From: Microbacterium abyssi
GTDB lineage: Bacteria > Actinomycetota > Actinomycetes > Actinomycetales > Microbacteriaceae
Length of the DNA stretch: 64,000 nt
Direction: 5' to 3'
Assembly: GCF_015277895.1 (NCBI RefSeq)
Contig: NZ_CP063815.1
Location: 2,232,001 to 2,296,000 of the forward strand
The notes beneath the pieces were generated by a model. The model worked only from the letters and a program-made list of their open reading frames with translations, made no database searches and was not told where the DNA came from. Position numbers and translations under genes: made by a program. Positions within the stretch are counted from its first letter, which is position 1, and each line of letters starts with the position of its first letter. Of this stretch, positions 53,875 through 62,886 are shown one piece after another.

Positions 53875-56800
53875 TCAGCTTCCGGTCTTGACCGGCTCAG
53901 GGAACAGCGCGGTGAGCAGCTGCGAGACCCAGGCGAGGAGCTCGGCATCCTCCGGAAGCGGCACGACCAGCGCCTCTCCCCCGGCGACGAGCTTCGCCTT
54001 CGGGTAGAGCCGCTGCAGCCGGACCTTCATCGAGTCCTCGAGGCGGGCGGGCGCCACGCGCAGGTTCGAGCCCATCACGACGACGTCCGTGAGACCGGCC
54101 ACGGCGGCGCGACGGCGCAGGCGGGCGACGGCGACCAGCCCGTCGACCTCTTCCGGCGGAGTGCCGTAGCGGTCGGTGAGCTCCTCGAGCACGAGGTCGA
54201 TCGCGTCGTCCTTGGCACTGGGCGCCGCAGCGGCGGACAGCTTCTGGTACGCCTCCAGGCGCAGCCGCTCGCTGTCGATGTAGGTCTCCGGGATGCGGGC
54301 GTCCACCGGGATCTCCATGCGCAGTTCGACATCGCTCGAGGTGTCCTCGCCGCGGAAGTTCGCGACGGCCTCGCCGATCATCCGCAGGTACAGGTCGAAG
54401 CCGACGCCGGCGATGTGGCCCGCCTGCTCCGCACCGAGCATGTTGCCGGCGCCGCGCAGCTCGAGGTCCTTCAGCGCGACCTGCGTGCCGGAGCCGAGAT
54501 CGTTGTTGATCGCGATGGTCTGCAGCCGGTCCGCCGCCGTTTCCGAGAGCGGTTTGGAGTCGTCGTAGAGGAAGTACGCGTACGCGCGCTCGCGCCCGCG
54601 CCCCACGCGCCCGCGCAGCTGGTGCAGCTGCGACAGGCCGTACTTGTCGGCCTTGTCGATGATGATCGTGTTGGCGTTGGAGATGTCGAGCCCCGTCTCG
54701 ACGATCGTCGTCGAGACGAGCACATCGTACTTGCGCTCCCAGAAGTCGTCGACGACCTGCTCGAGCTGATGCTCGCCCATCCGGCCGTGCGCGACGGCGA
54801 TGCGCGCCTCCGGGACGAGTTCTGCGAGCTCGCTTGCGACCCGCTGGATCGACTGCACCCGGTTGTGCACGAAGAAGATCTGCCCCTCGCGGAGGATCTC
54901 GCGACGGATCGCCGCAGCGATCTGCTTGTCACTGCGGGGTCCGACGAACGAGAGGATCGGATGCCGGTCCTCCGGCGGCGTCGCAAGGGTCGACATCTCG
55001 CGGATGCCGGTCACCGCCATCTCGAGCGTGCGCGGGATCGGCGTGGCGCTCATTGCGAGGATGTCGACGTTCGTCTTCAGCTTCTTGAGCTTGTCCTTGT
55101 GCTCGACGCCGAAGCGCTGCTCCTCGTCGATGATCAGCAGCCCCAGGTCCTTGAACATCACCTGATCGGTGAGGATCCGATGGGTTCCGATGACCATGTC
55201 GACCGACCCGTCCAGCAGTCCGTCCAACGTGAGACGCGCGTCCTTGTCGGTCTGGAAGCGCGAGAGCGCCCGCACCTTCACCGGGAAGCCGGCGAAGCGC
55301 TCGGTGAAGGTCTCGAAGTGCTGTTTGACCAGCAGCGTGGTCGGGACGAGCATCGCGACCTGCTTGCCGTCCTGGATCGCCTTGAACGCCGCTCGCACGG
55401 CGACCTCGGTCTTGCCGAAGCCGACATCGCCGGACAGGAGGCGGTCCATCGGGATCGGCCGCTCCATGTCGGCCTTGATCTCGTCGATCGTCTGCAGCTG
55501 ATCCTGCGTCTCGGCGAACGGGAAGGCCTCTTCCAGCTCGCGCTGCCACGGCGTGTCCGGTGCGAACGCGTGGCCCTTGGCGGACATGCGCGCGGAGTAC
55601 AGCTTGACGAGCTCGACGGCGATGTCTCGGACCGCCCTGCGGGCCTTGCCCTTGGCCGCCGACCAGTCGCTGCCGCCCATCTTCGACAGCGTCGGGGCCT
55701 CGCCGCCGACGTACTTGGAGAGCAGATCGAGCTGGTCGGTGGGCACGTAGAGCTTGTCGCCCGGGTACCCGCGCTTGGACGGCGCGTACTCGAGCACGAG
55801 GTAGTCGCGCGTCGTTTTAGTGGCGTTGCGGCCGCCCGTGGAGACCTCGCGCTGCGTCATCTCGACGAACTTCGCGATGCCGTGCGTGGCGTGCACGACA
55901 TGGTCGCCGTTCTTCAGCTGCAGCGGGTCGACGACGTTCCGGCGGCGCGATGCGAGCTTCTTGACGACTCGCTGATCGCCACCGATCGTGCGCCCGTAGA
56001 ACTCGTTGTCGGTGAGGACGGCGAGCTTCGCCTCCGGAACCTGGAATCCCGACTCGAGGGATCCGAGCACGAGCGTCGCGACACCCGCATCCGGTTCGTC
56101 CGTGAGGGCCTGGACGGGGCGGGCGGCGAGTCCACGATCCGAGAGGACGTCGTTCGCGCGGTCGACGAGTCCGGTTCCGGATGCCACGACCACGACCCGC
56201 CAGCCATCGGCCAGGCGCGCGGCCACGAACTCGATCGCGCCGTCGACGTTGCCGTGGAACGAGGGGATGATCGACGCGTCGATGTTCGCGGCATCCGCAT
56301 CGTCGGTCGCGAACGGGCTGAACCGCCACCAGACGCCGTCCCGCTCGCGGACGATCTCACGGAGCCGCGCGACGCTGAGGAAGTCTCCGGCACCCAGGTC
56401 GATCGGAGCGGATGCTCCGGAGGTCGCCGCGCTCCACGCGGCATCCAGGAACTCCCGGTTCGTCTCGCCGAGGCTCTGCGCACGGGCGCTCGCACGCTCA
56501 GGATCGACCAGGGCGACGGCCGTGCCGGGCGCGAAGTACTCGGCGAGCGACTTCAGAGGACCTGCGACGGCGGGCAGCAGCGACTCCATGCCCTCGACCG
56601 GGATGCCCTCTGCCATCTTCTCCAGCATCCCGGCGATCGCGGGGAACCCGGCGACGAGCGAGCGCGCCTTGTCGCGGACATCCGAGGTGAGCAGCAGCTC
56701 GCGCGTCGCAGGCAGCTCGACGAGGTCGACCTCATCGGGCAGTGACCGCTGATCGGCAACCGAGAACGCACGGATCTGGTCGATCTCGTCACCGAAGAAC

Positions 56801-57402
56801 TCGACACGGTACGGGTGCTCGCTGGTCGGCGGGAAGACATCGAGGATGCCGCCGCGCAGCGCGAACTCGCCCCGACGGGACACCATGTCGACGCGCGTGT
56901 AGGCGCGTTCGACCAGCTGCTCGACCGCGTCATCGAGCTCGAGGCCGCGAGCGCCGAGCGCGAGGCTGAGCGGGGCGGTGTCACCGAGGTTGGCGGCGAT
57001 CGGCTGAAGCGCTGCGCGCACCGAGGCGACCACGATCAGCGGCCGCTCACCCGACCAGGTGGTGATGCGGCGCAACGTGTCCAGGCGCCGCCCGACGGTG
57101 TCGGCGCTCGGGCTGAGACGTTCGTGCGGCAGTGTCTCCCAGGCGGGAAAGCTGAGGATCTCGGCATCCGGCACGAAGGAGGCCAGCGCCTGAGAGAGCG
57201 ACTCCGCCCGCCGTCCGGTGGGTGCGATGACGAGAAGGGATGCCGGATGCCCCTGGCTCGCGCGCTTGTCGAGGAGACCGGCGATCGTCGGGGCGTCGAG
57301 CCCATCGACGAGTCCGAGGTCGGCATCGGTCTGCGCCCAGGTGAGGGCGTCGTGGTAAAGGTTCGCCTTTTCCAAGGCGCGCAGAATCCCTGGAACAGTC
57401 AC
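53875..57402 (-). CDS. mfd: Transcription-repair coupling factor
   Basis: 1175 residues, full length. Removes RNA polymerase stalled at DNA damage and recruits UvrA. N-terminal UvrB-like domains (about 1-340), the RNA polymerase interacting domain (about 490-560, GDHVVHATHGIAKFVEM), Walker A DVGFGKTEVAVRAAF (about 657), DEEQRFGVEHKDKLK (about 758), SATPIPRTLEMA, the helicase motif VI end GRVGRGRERAYAYF and the C-terminal autoinhibitory domain (about 1030-1150). The GTG at 57402 follows TAAGCT (57414-57409) by six bases. Divergent from the GNAT gene. Confidence 0.97.
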   Translation of the reverse strand: MTVPGILRALEKANLYHDALTWAQTDADLGLVDGLDAPTIAGLLDKRASQGHPASLLVIAPTGRRAESLSQALASFVPDAEILSFPAWETLPHERLSPSADTVGRRLDTLRRITTWSGERPLIVVASVRAALQPIAANLGDTAPLSLALGARGLELDDAVEQLVERAYTRVDMVSRRGEFALRGGILDVFPPTSEHPYRVEFFGDEIDQIRAFSVADQRSLPDEVDLVELPATRELLLTSDVRDKARSLVAGFPAIAGMLEKMAEGIPVEGMESLLPAVAGPLKSLAEYFAPGTAVALVDPERASARAQSLGETNREFLDAAWSAATSGASAPIDLGAGDFLSVARLREIVRERDGVWWRFSPFATDDADAANIDASIIPSFHGNVDGAIEFVAARLADGWRVVVVASGTGLVDRANDVLSDRGLAARPVQALTDEPDAGVATLVLGSLESGFQVPEAKLAVLTDNEFYGRTIGGDQRVVKKLASRRRNVVDPLQLKNGDHVVHATHGIAKFVEMTQREVSTGGRNATKTTRDYLVLEYAPSKRGYPGDKLYVPTDQLDLLSKYVGGEAPTLSKMGGSDWSAAKGKARRAVRDIAVELVKLYSARMSAKGHAFAPDTPWQRELEEAFPFAETQDQLQTIDEIKADMERPIPMDRLLSGDVGFGKTEVAVRAAFKAIQDGKQVAMLVPTTLLVKQHFETFTERFAGFPVKVRALSRFQTDKDARLTLDGLLDGSVDMVIGTHRILTDQVMFKDLGLLIIDEEQRFGVEHKDKLKKLKTNVDILAMSATPIPRTLEMAVTGIREMSTLATPPEDRHPILSFVGPRSDKQIAAAIRREILREGQIFFVHNRVQSIQRVASELAELVPEARIAVAHGRMGEHQLEQVVDDFWERKYDVLVSTTIVETGLDISNANTIIIDKADKYGLSQLHQLRGRVGRGRERAYAYFLYDDSKPLSETAADRLQTIAINNDLGSGTQVALKDLELRGAGNMLGAEQAGHIAGVGFDLYLRMIGEAVANFRGEDTSSDVELRMEIPVDARIPETYIDSERLRLEAYQKLSAAAAPSAKDDAIDLVLEELTDRYGTPPEEVDGLVAVARLRRRAAVAGLTDVVVMGSNLRVAPARLEDSMKVRLQRLYPKAKLVAGGEALVVPLPEDAELLAWVSQLLTALFPEPVKTGS

Positions 57403-57460
57403 CAGGCAAGCTTAGACGCGGCATGCGACACCAGGGCCCCCGGCTCAGTAGCCTGTCCGG
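57403..57460. promoter_or_regulatory. Compact divergent leaderless promoters of mfd and the GNAT gene
   Basis: A 58-base gap with TAAGCT (57414-57409, minus) six bases before GTG 57402 and TAGCCT (57449-57454, plus) six bases before ATG 57461. I see no convincing -35 for either. Confidence 0.65.
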
Positions 57461-58030
57461 ATGGAACCTGTCACCCTGCACACCGAACGCCTCGTCCTCC
57501 GCGCTCCGACGGCGGCCGATGTCGACGCGATCACGGCGGCGTGCCAGGATCCGGAGATTCCGCGTTGGACGACGGTTCCGAGCCCCTATACCCGCGATCA
57601 CGGCGAGGGTTTCGTGCAGCTGATCGCGCAGTGGTGGGCCGACAGCAGCCAGACGATCTGGGGCATCTTCCACGACGACGTGCTCGTCGGCGTCGTCGGA
57701 CTGCACCACATCACGTCGCACCCCAGCGGGGGTTCGACCGAGCTCGGCTACTGGGCGACCGCCGCATCACGCGGACAGGGCTTCATGGTCGAGGCCGCGC
57801 GTGCCGTGATCGACTGGGGCTTCGCCGAGCTGCGGCTCGCCCGCATCGACTGGCGCGCTGTGGCCGGCAACATCCCCTCGGCCCGCACGGCGCGTGCGCT
57901 GGGGTTCCGATACGAGGGGCTGATGCGTCAGGCTCTCACCAGCCCGCGCGGACGCGACGACGGCTGGGTGGCCGGGCTCCTGCCGTCCGACGACCGCACG
58001 CCCGTGGAGTGGCCGATTCCGCTCGGCTGA
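57461..58030 (+). CDS. GNAT-family N-acetyltransferase (RimJ/RimL-like)
   Basis: 189 residues. Acetyltransf_3 pattern: LHTERLVLRAPTAADVDAI at the N-terminus, TELGYWATAASRGQGFMVEAARAVIDWGF with the acetyl-CoA loop RGQGFM, and the end block ARIDWRAVAGNIPSARTARALGFRYEG. Relatives acetylate ribosomal protein or aminoglycoside amino groups; the substrate is unknown. The ATG fits the leaderless pattern. Confidence 0.88.
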   Translation: MEPVTLHTERLVLRAPTAADVDAITAACQDPEIPRWTTVPSPYTRDHGEGFVQLIAQWWADSSQTIWGIFHDDVLVGVVGLHHITSHPSGGSTELGYWATAASRGQGFMVEAARAVIDWGFAELRLARIDWRAVAGNIPSARTARALGFRYEGLMRQALTSPRGRDDGWVAGLLPSDDRTPVEWPIPLG

Positions 58031-58048
58031 GGCGCAGCATCCGGCCGG

Positions 58049-58170
58049 GCATGTCGGGAAAGATGCGGGTTTCCGCCGGCCGCACCCGCAACAACCTGGA
58101 CACGCATTCGAGCATGTCGGGGAAGTGGCGAGGGAGCACCCGCTGCACCCGCACCAACCCGGACACGCTC
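58049..58170. repeat. 63-bp direct repeat, nearly two copies, in the gap before the Fpg/Nei gene
   Basis: Three blocks recur with the same 63-base offset: GCATGTCGGG at 58049 and 58112, GCACCCGCAACAACC-like at 58082 and 58145, and GGACACGC at 58098 and 58161. Between these blocks the copies have diverged. The 204-base gap (58031-58234) holds no credible gene; the frame that is open across the repeat on the minus strand is Arg/Ala-rich and artificial-looking. Confidence 0.75.
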
Positions 58171-58234
58171 CAGCTGCCGAGCACCGCACAGTCTCACCCT
58201 GCCGAACGTCGGCGCCGAGTGGCAGGATGGGCGC

Positions 58235-59098
58235 ATGCCGGAGATGCCGGAGGTTCAGGGACTCGTCGACTTCCTCGGCGAGCGCACGGTCGGGCACGCC
58301 ATCACCCGCACGAACGTCGGCGAGATCGCCGCGCTGAAGACCTATGATCCGCCGAACACCGCCCTGCACGGTGCGACCATCACCGCGGCCTCCCGCCACG
58401 GCAAGTTCGTCGTCGTCTCGTGCGGCGACGAACTGCACCTCGTGTTCCATCTCGCCAAGGCCGGGTGGCTGCGCTGGTACGAGCTGCTCCCGACGACGCT
58501 CATCAAACCCGGCAAGTCGCCGATCGCGCTGCGCGTCGCGCTGGACGATGACGGCGGCTTCGACCTCACCGAGGCCGGCACGAAGAAGTCTCTCGCGGTG
58601 TACGTCGTGCGAGATCCGCAGGACGTTCCCGGGATCGCCCGCCTCGGGCCGGAGCCACTCGGCGACGGGTTCACCCGCGACATATTCGCGAGCCTCCTCG
58701 AGGGCCGACGGATGCAGATCAAAGGGCTGCTGCGCGACCAGTCCGTCATCGCCGGGATCGGCAACGCCTACAGCGATGAGATCCTGCACGCCGCGCGCAT
58801 GTCGCCGTATGCGATCAGCGGAAAGCTCGACGACGAAGAGATCGATCGGCTCTTCAGTGCGATGAAGACGACGCTGACGGATGCCGTGGCCGAGGCATCC
58901 GGAAAGCCGCCGGCCGACCTGAAGGACGCCAAGCGCGCCGGGTTCCGTGTGCATGCACGCCGAGGCGAAGCGTGCCCGGTCTGCGGCGACACCGTCCGCA
59001 GCGTGTTCTTCGCCGACCGCTCACTGGAGTACTGCCCCACCTGTCAGACCGACGGCAAAGTCCTCGCCGACCGGCGGCTCTCCCGACTGCTGAAATGA
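58235..59098 (+). CDS. Fpg/Nei-family DNA glycosylase
   Basis: 287 residues. Base excision repair of oxidised bases with AP-lyase activity. The N-terminal Pro-Glu (MPEMPEVQG, Pro2 and Glu3) is the catalytic end, Lys in SRHGKFVVV corresponds to Fpg Lys57, the helix-two-turn-helix has DQSVIAGIGNAYSDEILHAA, and the C-terminal zinc finger has CPVCGDT and CPTCQ (four Cys). It differs from typical MutM (MPELPEVE) and probably belongs to the actinobacterial Fpg2/Nei branch. CAGGAT lies six bases before the ATG, a near match to the leaderless box. Confidence 0.93.
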   Translation: MPEMPEVQGLVDFLGERTVGHAITRTNVGEIAALKTYDPPNTALHGATITAASRHGKFVVVSCGDELHLVFHLAKAGWLRWYELLPTTLIKPGKSPIALRVALDDDGGFDLTEAGTKKSLAVYVVRDPQDVPGIARLGPEPLGDGFTRDIFASLLEGRRMQIKGLLRDQSVIAGIGNAYSDEILHAARMSPYAISGKLDDEEIDRLFSAMKTTLTDAVAEASGKPPADLKDAKRAGFRVHARRGEACPVCGDTVRSVFFADRSLEYCPTCQTDGKVLADRRLSRLLK

Positions 59099-59153
59099 CG
59101 CCGACGACGCGGAATGAAACGCGCGCGCAAGCGTTGAGTACACTGAGCATCAA

Positions 59154-59297
59154 ACGTGCTCCGGGGTCGGTGTGAATCCGAACCGGCGGTGACAGTCCGC
59201 GAGCGTCGAGGGAAACCGAGATGCCGATCCGGTGGAATTCCGGTACCGACGGTGATGCGAGGGCAATCTCGCTAGTCCGGATGGGAGGCAGCACGAT
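59154..59297 (+). ncRNA. FMN riboswitch (RFN element) of the riboflavin operon
   Basis: The conserved RFN words are in order: GGGGTCGGTGTGAATCC (59163), ACCGGCGGTGA (59182) with AGTCCGCGAGC, CCGGTGGAATTCCGGTACCGACGGT (59229, given in parts by position), and AGTCCGGATGGGAGGCAGCACG (59274). P1 forms between CGTGCT (59155-59160) and AGCACG (59290-59295). FMN binding would lower rib expression. The P1 3' strand can instead pair with CGTGC at 59307-59311, giving a competing stem. TACACT at 59139-59144 is a candidate -10. Confidence 0.95.
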
Positions 59298-59350
59298 GCG
59301 CGACAACGTGCGTTCTGTCATCCCCGGAGCCTGAAAACGAAGGACGACGG

Positions 59351-60382
59351 ATGGCAGTGACCGAGGCGGAACGCCGCGCAATGTCGCGTGCACTCGAACT
59401 CGCCGCGCGCGGGCCCCGCGGCGTCAATCCGCAGGTCGGCGCCGTCATCCTCTCCCCTGCCGGCGACATCATCGCCGAGGGCTGGCACCGGGGCGCCGGG
59501 ACTCCACACGCAGAGGTGGATGCACTCAGCAGCCTCGCAAACGACGCGGCGCGCGACGCGACCGCGATCGTGACTCTCGAGCCGTGCAACCACACCGGCC
59601 GCACAGGGCCCTGCGCGCTTGCGCTCATCGAGGCCGGCGTCTCGCGTGTCGTATACGCCCTCGACGATCCCGGCGCTGTCTCCGGCGGCGGCGCCGAACG
59701 CTTGCGCGATGCAGGTGTCGAGGTCGAAGCCGGCGAACAGGCGGATGCCGCCCGCGCACTCGTCGCGGATTGGCTGTCCGCGCAGCAGGCCGGTCGCCCG
59801 CACGTCACGGTGAAGTGGGCGCAGAGCATCGACGGCCGCGCCGCAGCTGCGGACGGCACCAGCCAGTGGATCACCGGATCTGAGGCTCGCGCCGATGTGC
59901 ACCGCCGCCGCGCCGCGGCCGACGCGATCGTCGTCGGCACCGGCACCGTGCTCGCCGACGACCCGTCGCTGACCGCCCGTGACGGCGACACCCTGCACGC
60001 CCACCAGCCGATCCCGGTCGTCATCGGCGCCCGTGAGACGCCTGCTGATGCCGCGGTCCGCCGTCACCCCCATGAACCGCTCTTCTACGGAACCCGCGAC
60101 CTGCACGCGGTGCTCGCGGATCTTCATGCCCACGGCATCCAGCGCGTGTTCGTCGAAGGCGGGCCGACGCTCGCCAGCGCGTTCATCGCCGCGGACCTCG
60201 CCGACCGCATCCTCGCGTACATCGCGCCGGTGCTGCTGGGCGGCGAGCGCGTGGCTCTCACGGACATCGGCGTCCCGACCATCGACGCCGCGCACCACCT
60301 GACCGTCGACGAGTGGGTGCCGCTCGGCGCCGACCTGCTCGCGATCGCGCACCCCACTGCACTCCAGGAAGGGACACACTGA
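59351..60382 (+). CDS. ribD: Bifunctional riboflavin deaminase/reductase
   Basis: 343 residues. The N-terminal deaminase (about 1-145) has zinc ligands in TPHAEVDAL (His, Glu) and LEPCNHTGRTGPCALAL (two Cys). The C-terminal reductase (about 150-340) has VTVKWAQSIDGRAA, GTVLADDPSLTAR and VFVEGGPTLASAFI. Together they perform steps two and three of riboflavin synthesis. AAGGA lies nine bases before the ATG. First gene of the riboswitch-controlled operon. Confidence 0.95.
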   Translation: MAVTEAERRAMSRALELAARGPRGVNPQVGAVILSPAGDIIAEGWHRGAGTPHAEVDALSSLANDAARDATAIVTLEPCNHTGRTGPCALALIEAGVSRVVYALDDPGAVSGGGAERLRDAGVEVEAGEQADAARALVADWLSAQQAGRPHVTVKWAQSIDGRAAAADGTSQWITGSEARADVHRRRAAADAIVVGTGTVLADDPSLTARDGDTLHAHQPIPVVIGARETPADAAVRRHPHEPLFYGTRDLHAVLADLHAHGIQRVFVEGGPTLASAFIAADLADRILAYIAPVLLGGERVALTDIGVPTIDAAHHLTVDEWVPLGADLLAIAHPTALQEGTH

Positions 60383-61011
60383 TGTTCACCGGAATCATCG
60401 AGGAGATCGGCGAGATCACCGCCGTCGTGCCGTCCGGCGACGGCTGGCGACTGACCGTCCGCGCCCCGAAGGCCGCGCAGGATGCCGTGCACGGCGAGTC
60501 CATCGCGGTGTCCGGTGTCTGCCTCACCGTGGTCGATTCGACCTCCGACACCTTCGACGCCGACGTGATGAAGCAGACGCTCGACGTCTCCGCACTGGCG
60601 GCGGCATCCGTCGGCACCCGCGTCAACATCGAGAAGGCGATGCCTGTCGGTGCACGCCTGGGCGGCCACATCGTCCAGGGCCACGTGGACGGCACCGGCG
60701 AGATCGTCGAGGTGCGCCCCGGCGACCAGTGGAGTGTGCTGCGCGTCGCGATCCCGGCTGACCTCGCCCCGCTCGTCGTCGACAAGGGATCGATCTCGAT
60801 CGACGGCACCTCCCTCACTGTCAGTGCAGTGAGCGACGCATCGACCGTCGCCGGCTGGCTCGAGGTCTCGCTCATCCCCGAGACGCTCGCCGCCACCACC
60901 CTCGGCAGCCGCGTCGTCGGCGACCGCGTGAATCTTGAAACCGACATCCTCGCCCGTCATGTCGAGCGCCTCCTGGCGTTCCGGGCTGTCTCGGAAGGAG
61001 GCTCGCGATGA
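60382..61011 (+). CDS. ribE: Riboflavin synthase alpha chain
   Basis: 209 residues. Dismutates two 6,7-dimethyl-8-ribityllumazine molecules to riboflavin and the pyrimidinedione. Two lumazine-binding barrels start MFTGIIEEIGEI and GGHIVQGHVDGTGEI (about residue 95); VSGVCLTVV and SIDGTSLTV are the matching motifs of each half. The ATG shares a base with the ribD stop (TGATG). Confidence 0.95.
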   Translation: MFTGIIEEIGEITAVVPSGDGWRLTVRAPKAAQDAVHGESIAVSGVCLTVVDSTSDTFDADVMKQTLDVSALAAASVGTRVNIEKAMPVGARLGGHIVQGHVDGTGEIVEVRPGDQWSVLRVAIPADLAPLVVDKGSISIDGTSLTVSAVSDASTVAGWLEVSLIPETLAATTLGSRVVGDRVNLETDILARHVERLLAFRAVSEGGSR

Positions 61012-62282
61012 GCCTTTCCACCATCGAAGAAGCTCTCGAGTCGCTGCGTGCAGGCCGCCCTGTCATCGTCGCCGACGATGAGAACCGCGAGAACGAGGGC
61101 GACGTCATCCTCTCGGCCGAGCTCGCCACCCCGGAATGGGTCGCGTGGACGGTGCGCTGGTCGTCGGGATTCATCTGCGCGCCGATGCCGTCCGACCTCG
61201 CCGATCACCTGAACCTGCCGCCGATGGTCGAGGCCAACGAGGACGCCCGTTCCACCGCGTACACCGTGAGCGTCGATGCCGCAGAGGGCGTCACCACCGG
61301 CATCAGCGCCTCCGATCGCGCCCACACGCTGAACGTGCTCGCGAACCCGTCCTCGACCTCGACGAGCATCATCCGCCCCGGGCACGTGCTGCCGCTGCGC
61401 GCGGTGGACGGCGGCGTGCGCGAGCGCGGCGGTCACACCGAGGCCGCAGTCGAGCTCATGAAGCTCGCAGGGCTCCAGCCGGTCGGCGCGATCGCCGAGG
61501 TCGTCGCGGAGGACGGCAGCATGATGCGCCTTCCCGGCCTGAAGGAGCTCGGCGCGCGCGACGGCGTACCGGTCATCACGATCGAGCAGCTCATCGCGCA
61601 CCTGAACGAGATCGATCCGCTCGACGGCCCCATCGCGTCCTCGCGGGCCGGCAAGCGGCGGGTGAGCCTGCGCGCCGATGCCACGGTGCCGACCGATCAT
61701 GGTGTGTTCCGCTTCCTCGCCTACAAGGACCGCGTGACCGGCACCGATCACATCGCGGTCGTCTCGGGCGAGCTCGACGAGACCGCTCTGGTGCGCGTGC
61801 ACTCGGAGTGCCTGACCGGTGAAGCGTTCGGCTCGCTGAAGTGCGAGTGCGGCCCGCAGCTGGATGCCGCGCTGGACGCCATCGAGCAGGACGGCGGCGT
61901 GGTCATCTACATGCGCGGTCACGAGGGCCGCGGCATCGGGCTCATCAACAAGCTGCGCGCTTACAGCCTGCAGGAAGAGGGGCTCGACACCGTCGACGCG
62001 AACCTCGCCCTGGGCCTCCCCGCCGACGCCCGCGAATACGCGGCGGCGGCCGGCATCCTCAGCGACCTCGGGGTATCGAAGGTGCGCCTGCTCACGAACA
62101 ACACCGACAAGGTCAAGCAGCTTCGCGAGCTGGGCCTCGACGTGGTCGAGCAGGTGCCGCTGATCGTCGGCGTCGGCCCGAACAACCACCAGTACCTCGA
62201 GACCAAGCGCGACCGCATGGGCCACATCATCGGCGAGGCCGAGCTGGCAGCGGCACTCGCGCACGGAAAGGACAACGCATGA
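61008..62282 (+). CDS. ribBA: Bifunctional DHBP synthase/GTP cyclohydrolase II
   Basis: 424 residues. N-terminal DHBP synthase (about 1-205; DDENRENEGDVI, RPGHVLPLRA, GHTEAAVELMKLAG) makes the four-carbon unit. The C-terminal GTP cyclohydrolase II (about 210-420) has the zinc cysteines in SECLTGEAFGSLKCECG and the RGHEGRGIGL block. The fusion provides both precursors in one protein. The start overlaps the ribE stop by four bases. Confidence 0.96.
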   Translation: MSLSTIEEALESLRAGRPVIVADDENRENEGDVILSAELATPEWVAWTVRWSSGFICAPMPSDLADHLNLPPMVEANEDARSTAYTVSVDAAEGVTTGISASDRAHTLNVLANPSSTSTSIIRPGHVLPLRAVDGGVRERGGHTEAAVELMKLAGLQPVGAIAEVVAEDGSMMRLPGLKELGARDGVPVITIEQLIAHLNEIDPLDGPIASSRAGKRRVSLRADATVPTDHGVFRFLAYKDRVTGTDHIAVVSGELDETALVRVHSECLTGEAFGSLKCECGPQLDAALDAIEQDGGVVIYMRGHEGRGIGLINKLRAYSLQEEGLDTVDANLALGLPADAREYAAAAGILSDLGVSKVRLLTNNTDKVKQLRELGLDVVEQVPLIVGVGPNNHQYLETKRDRMGHIIGEAELAAALAHGKDNA

Positions 62283-62755
62283 GCGGCGCAGGAGCACCCT
62301 CCCCCCACGAGAAGATCGACGGCAGTGGTCTGAAGGTCGTCGTCATCGCCGGAACCTGGCACGACGTCATCACGAACGGACTGATCGCAGGCGCCGAGCG
62401 GGTGCTCGTGGCATCCGGTGCGTCGTACGAGACCGTGCGCGTTCCGGGGTCCTTCGAGCTCGCCGTCGCCGCGCAGGCGGCGTTCGCCGGCGGAGCGGAT
62501 GCCGTGGTCGCCCTCGGCGTCATCATCCGCGGCGGCACCCCGCACTTCGAATACGTGTCGGCCGCGACGACCGATGGACTCACGCGCGTCGCGCTGGATG
62601 CCGGCAAGCCGATCGGCTTCGGGGTGCTCACCCTCGACGACGAGAAGCAGGGCCTGGATCGTGCCGGGCTCGAGGGCTCGAAGGAGGACAAGGGCGCCGA
62701 GGCCGCGGATGCCGCGCTGCGCACCGCGCTGGTGGTCAAGGCGCTGCGCGATTGA
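62279..62755 (+). CDS. ribH: 6,7-dimethyl-8-ribityllumazine synthase
   Basis: 158 residues. Condenses the DHBP and pyrimidine units. Family features: VVVIAGTWHDVITNGLIAGA, VPGSFELAVAAQ, VIIRGGTPHFEYVS with the catalytic His, and FGVLTLDDEKQGLDR. Members form icosahedral 60-mers or decamers. The start overlaps the ribBA stop by four bases. After it, 62756-62886 holds the partial dyads CGGATGCA/TGCATCCG (62792, 62828) and CATGCC/GGCATG (about 62844-62861), possible terminators, and no gene. Confidence 0.95.
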   Translation: MSGAGAPSPHEKIDGSGLKVVVIAGTWHDVITNGLIAGAERVLVASGASYETVRVPGSFELAVAAQAAFAGGADAVVALGVIIRGGTPHFEYVSAATTDGLTRVALDAGKPIGFGVLTLDDEKQGLDRAGLEGSKEDKGAEAADAALRTALVVKALRD

Positions 62756-62886
62756 CCTGTTCTGCTCCGGCACACCTGCAGGGCCGAGGCGCGGATGCAG
62801 GGGCATCCACCGTGGGACAACCCGCCATGCATCCGGTGAGCATGCCCTTGCTGGCATGAGCATCGCCGCCCCGATACCCTAAGCGC

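Noticed and set aside
53794..56745. A 983-codon plus-strand open frame opposite mfd
   Set aside because: Shadow of mfd with Arg/Leu/Val-rich text and no family resemblance.
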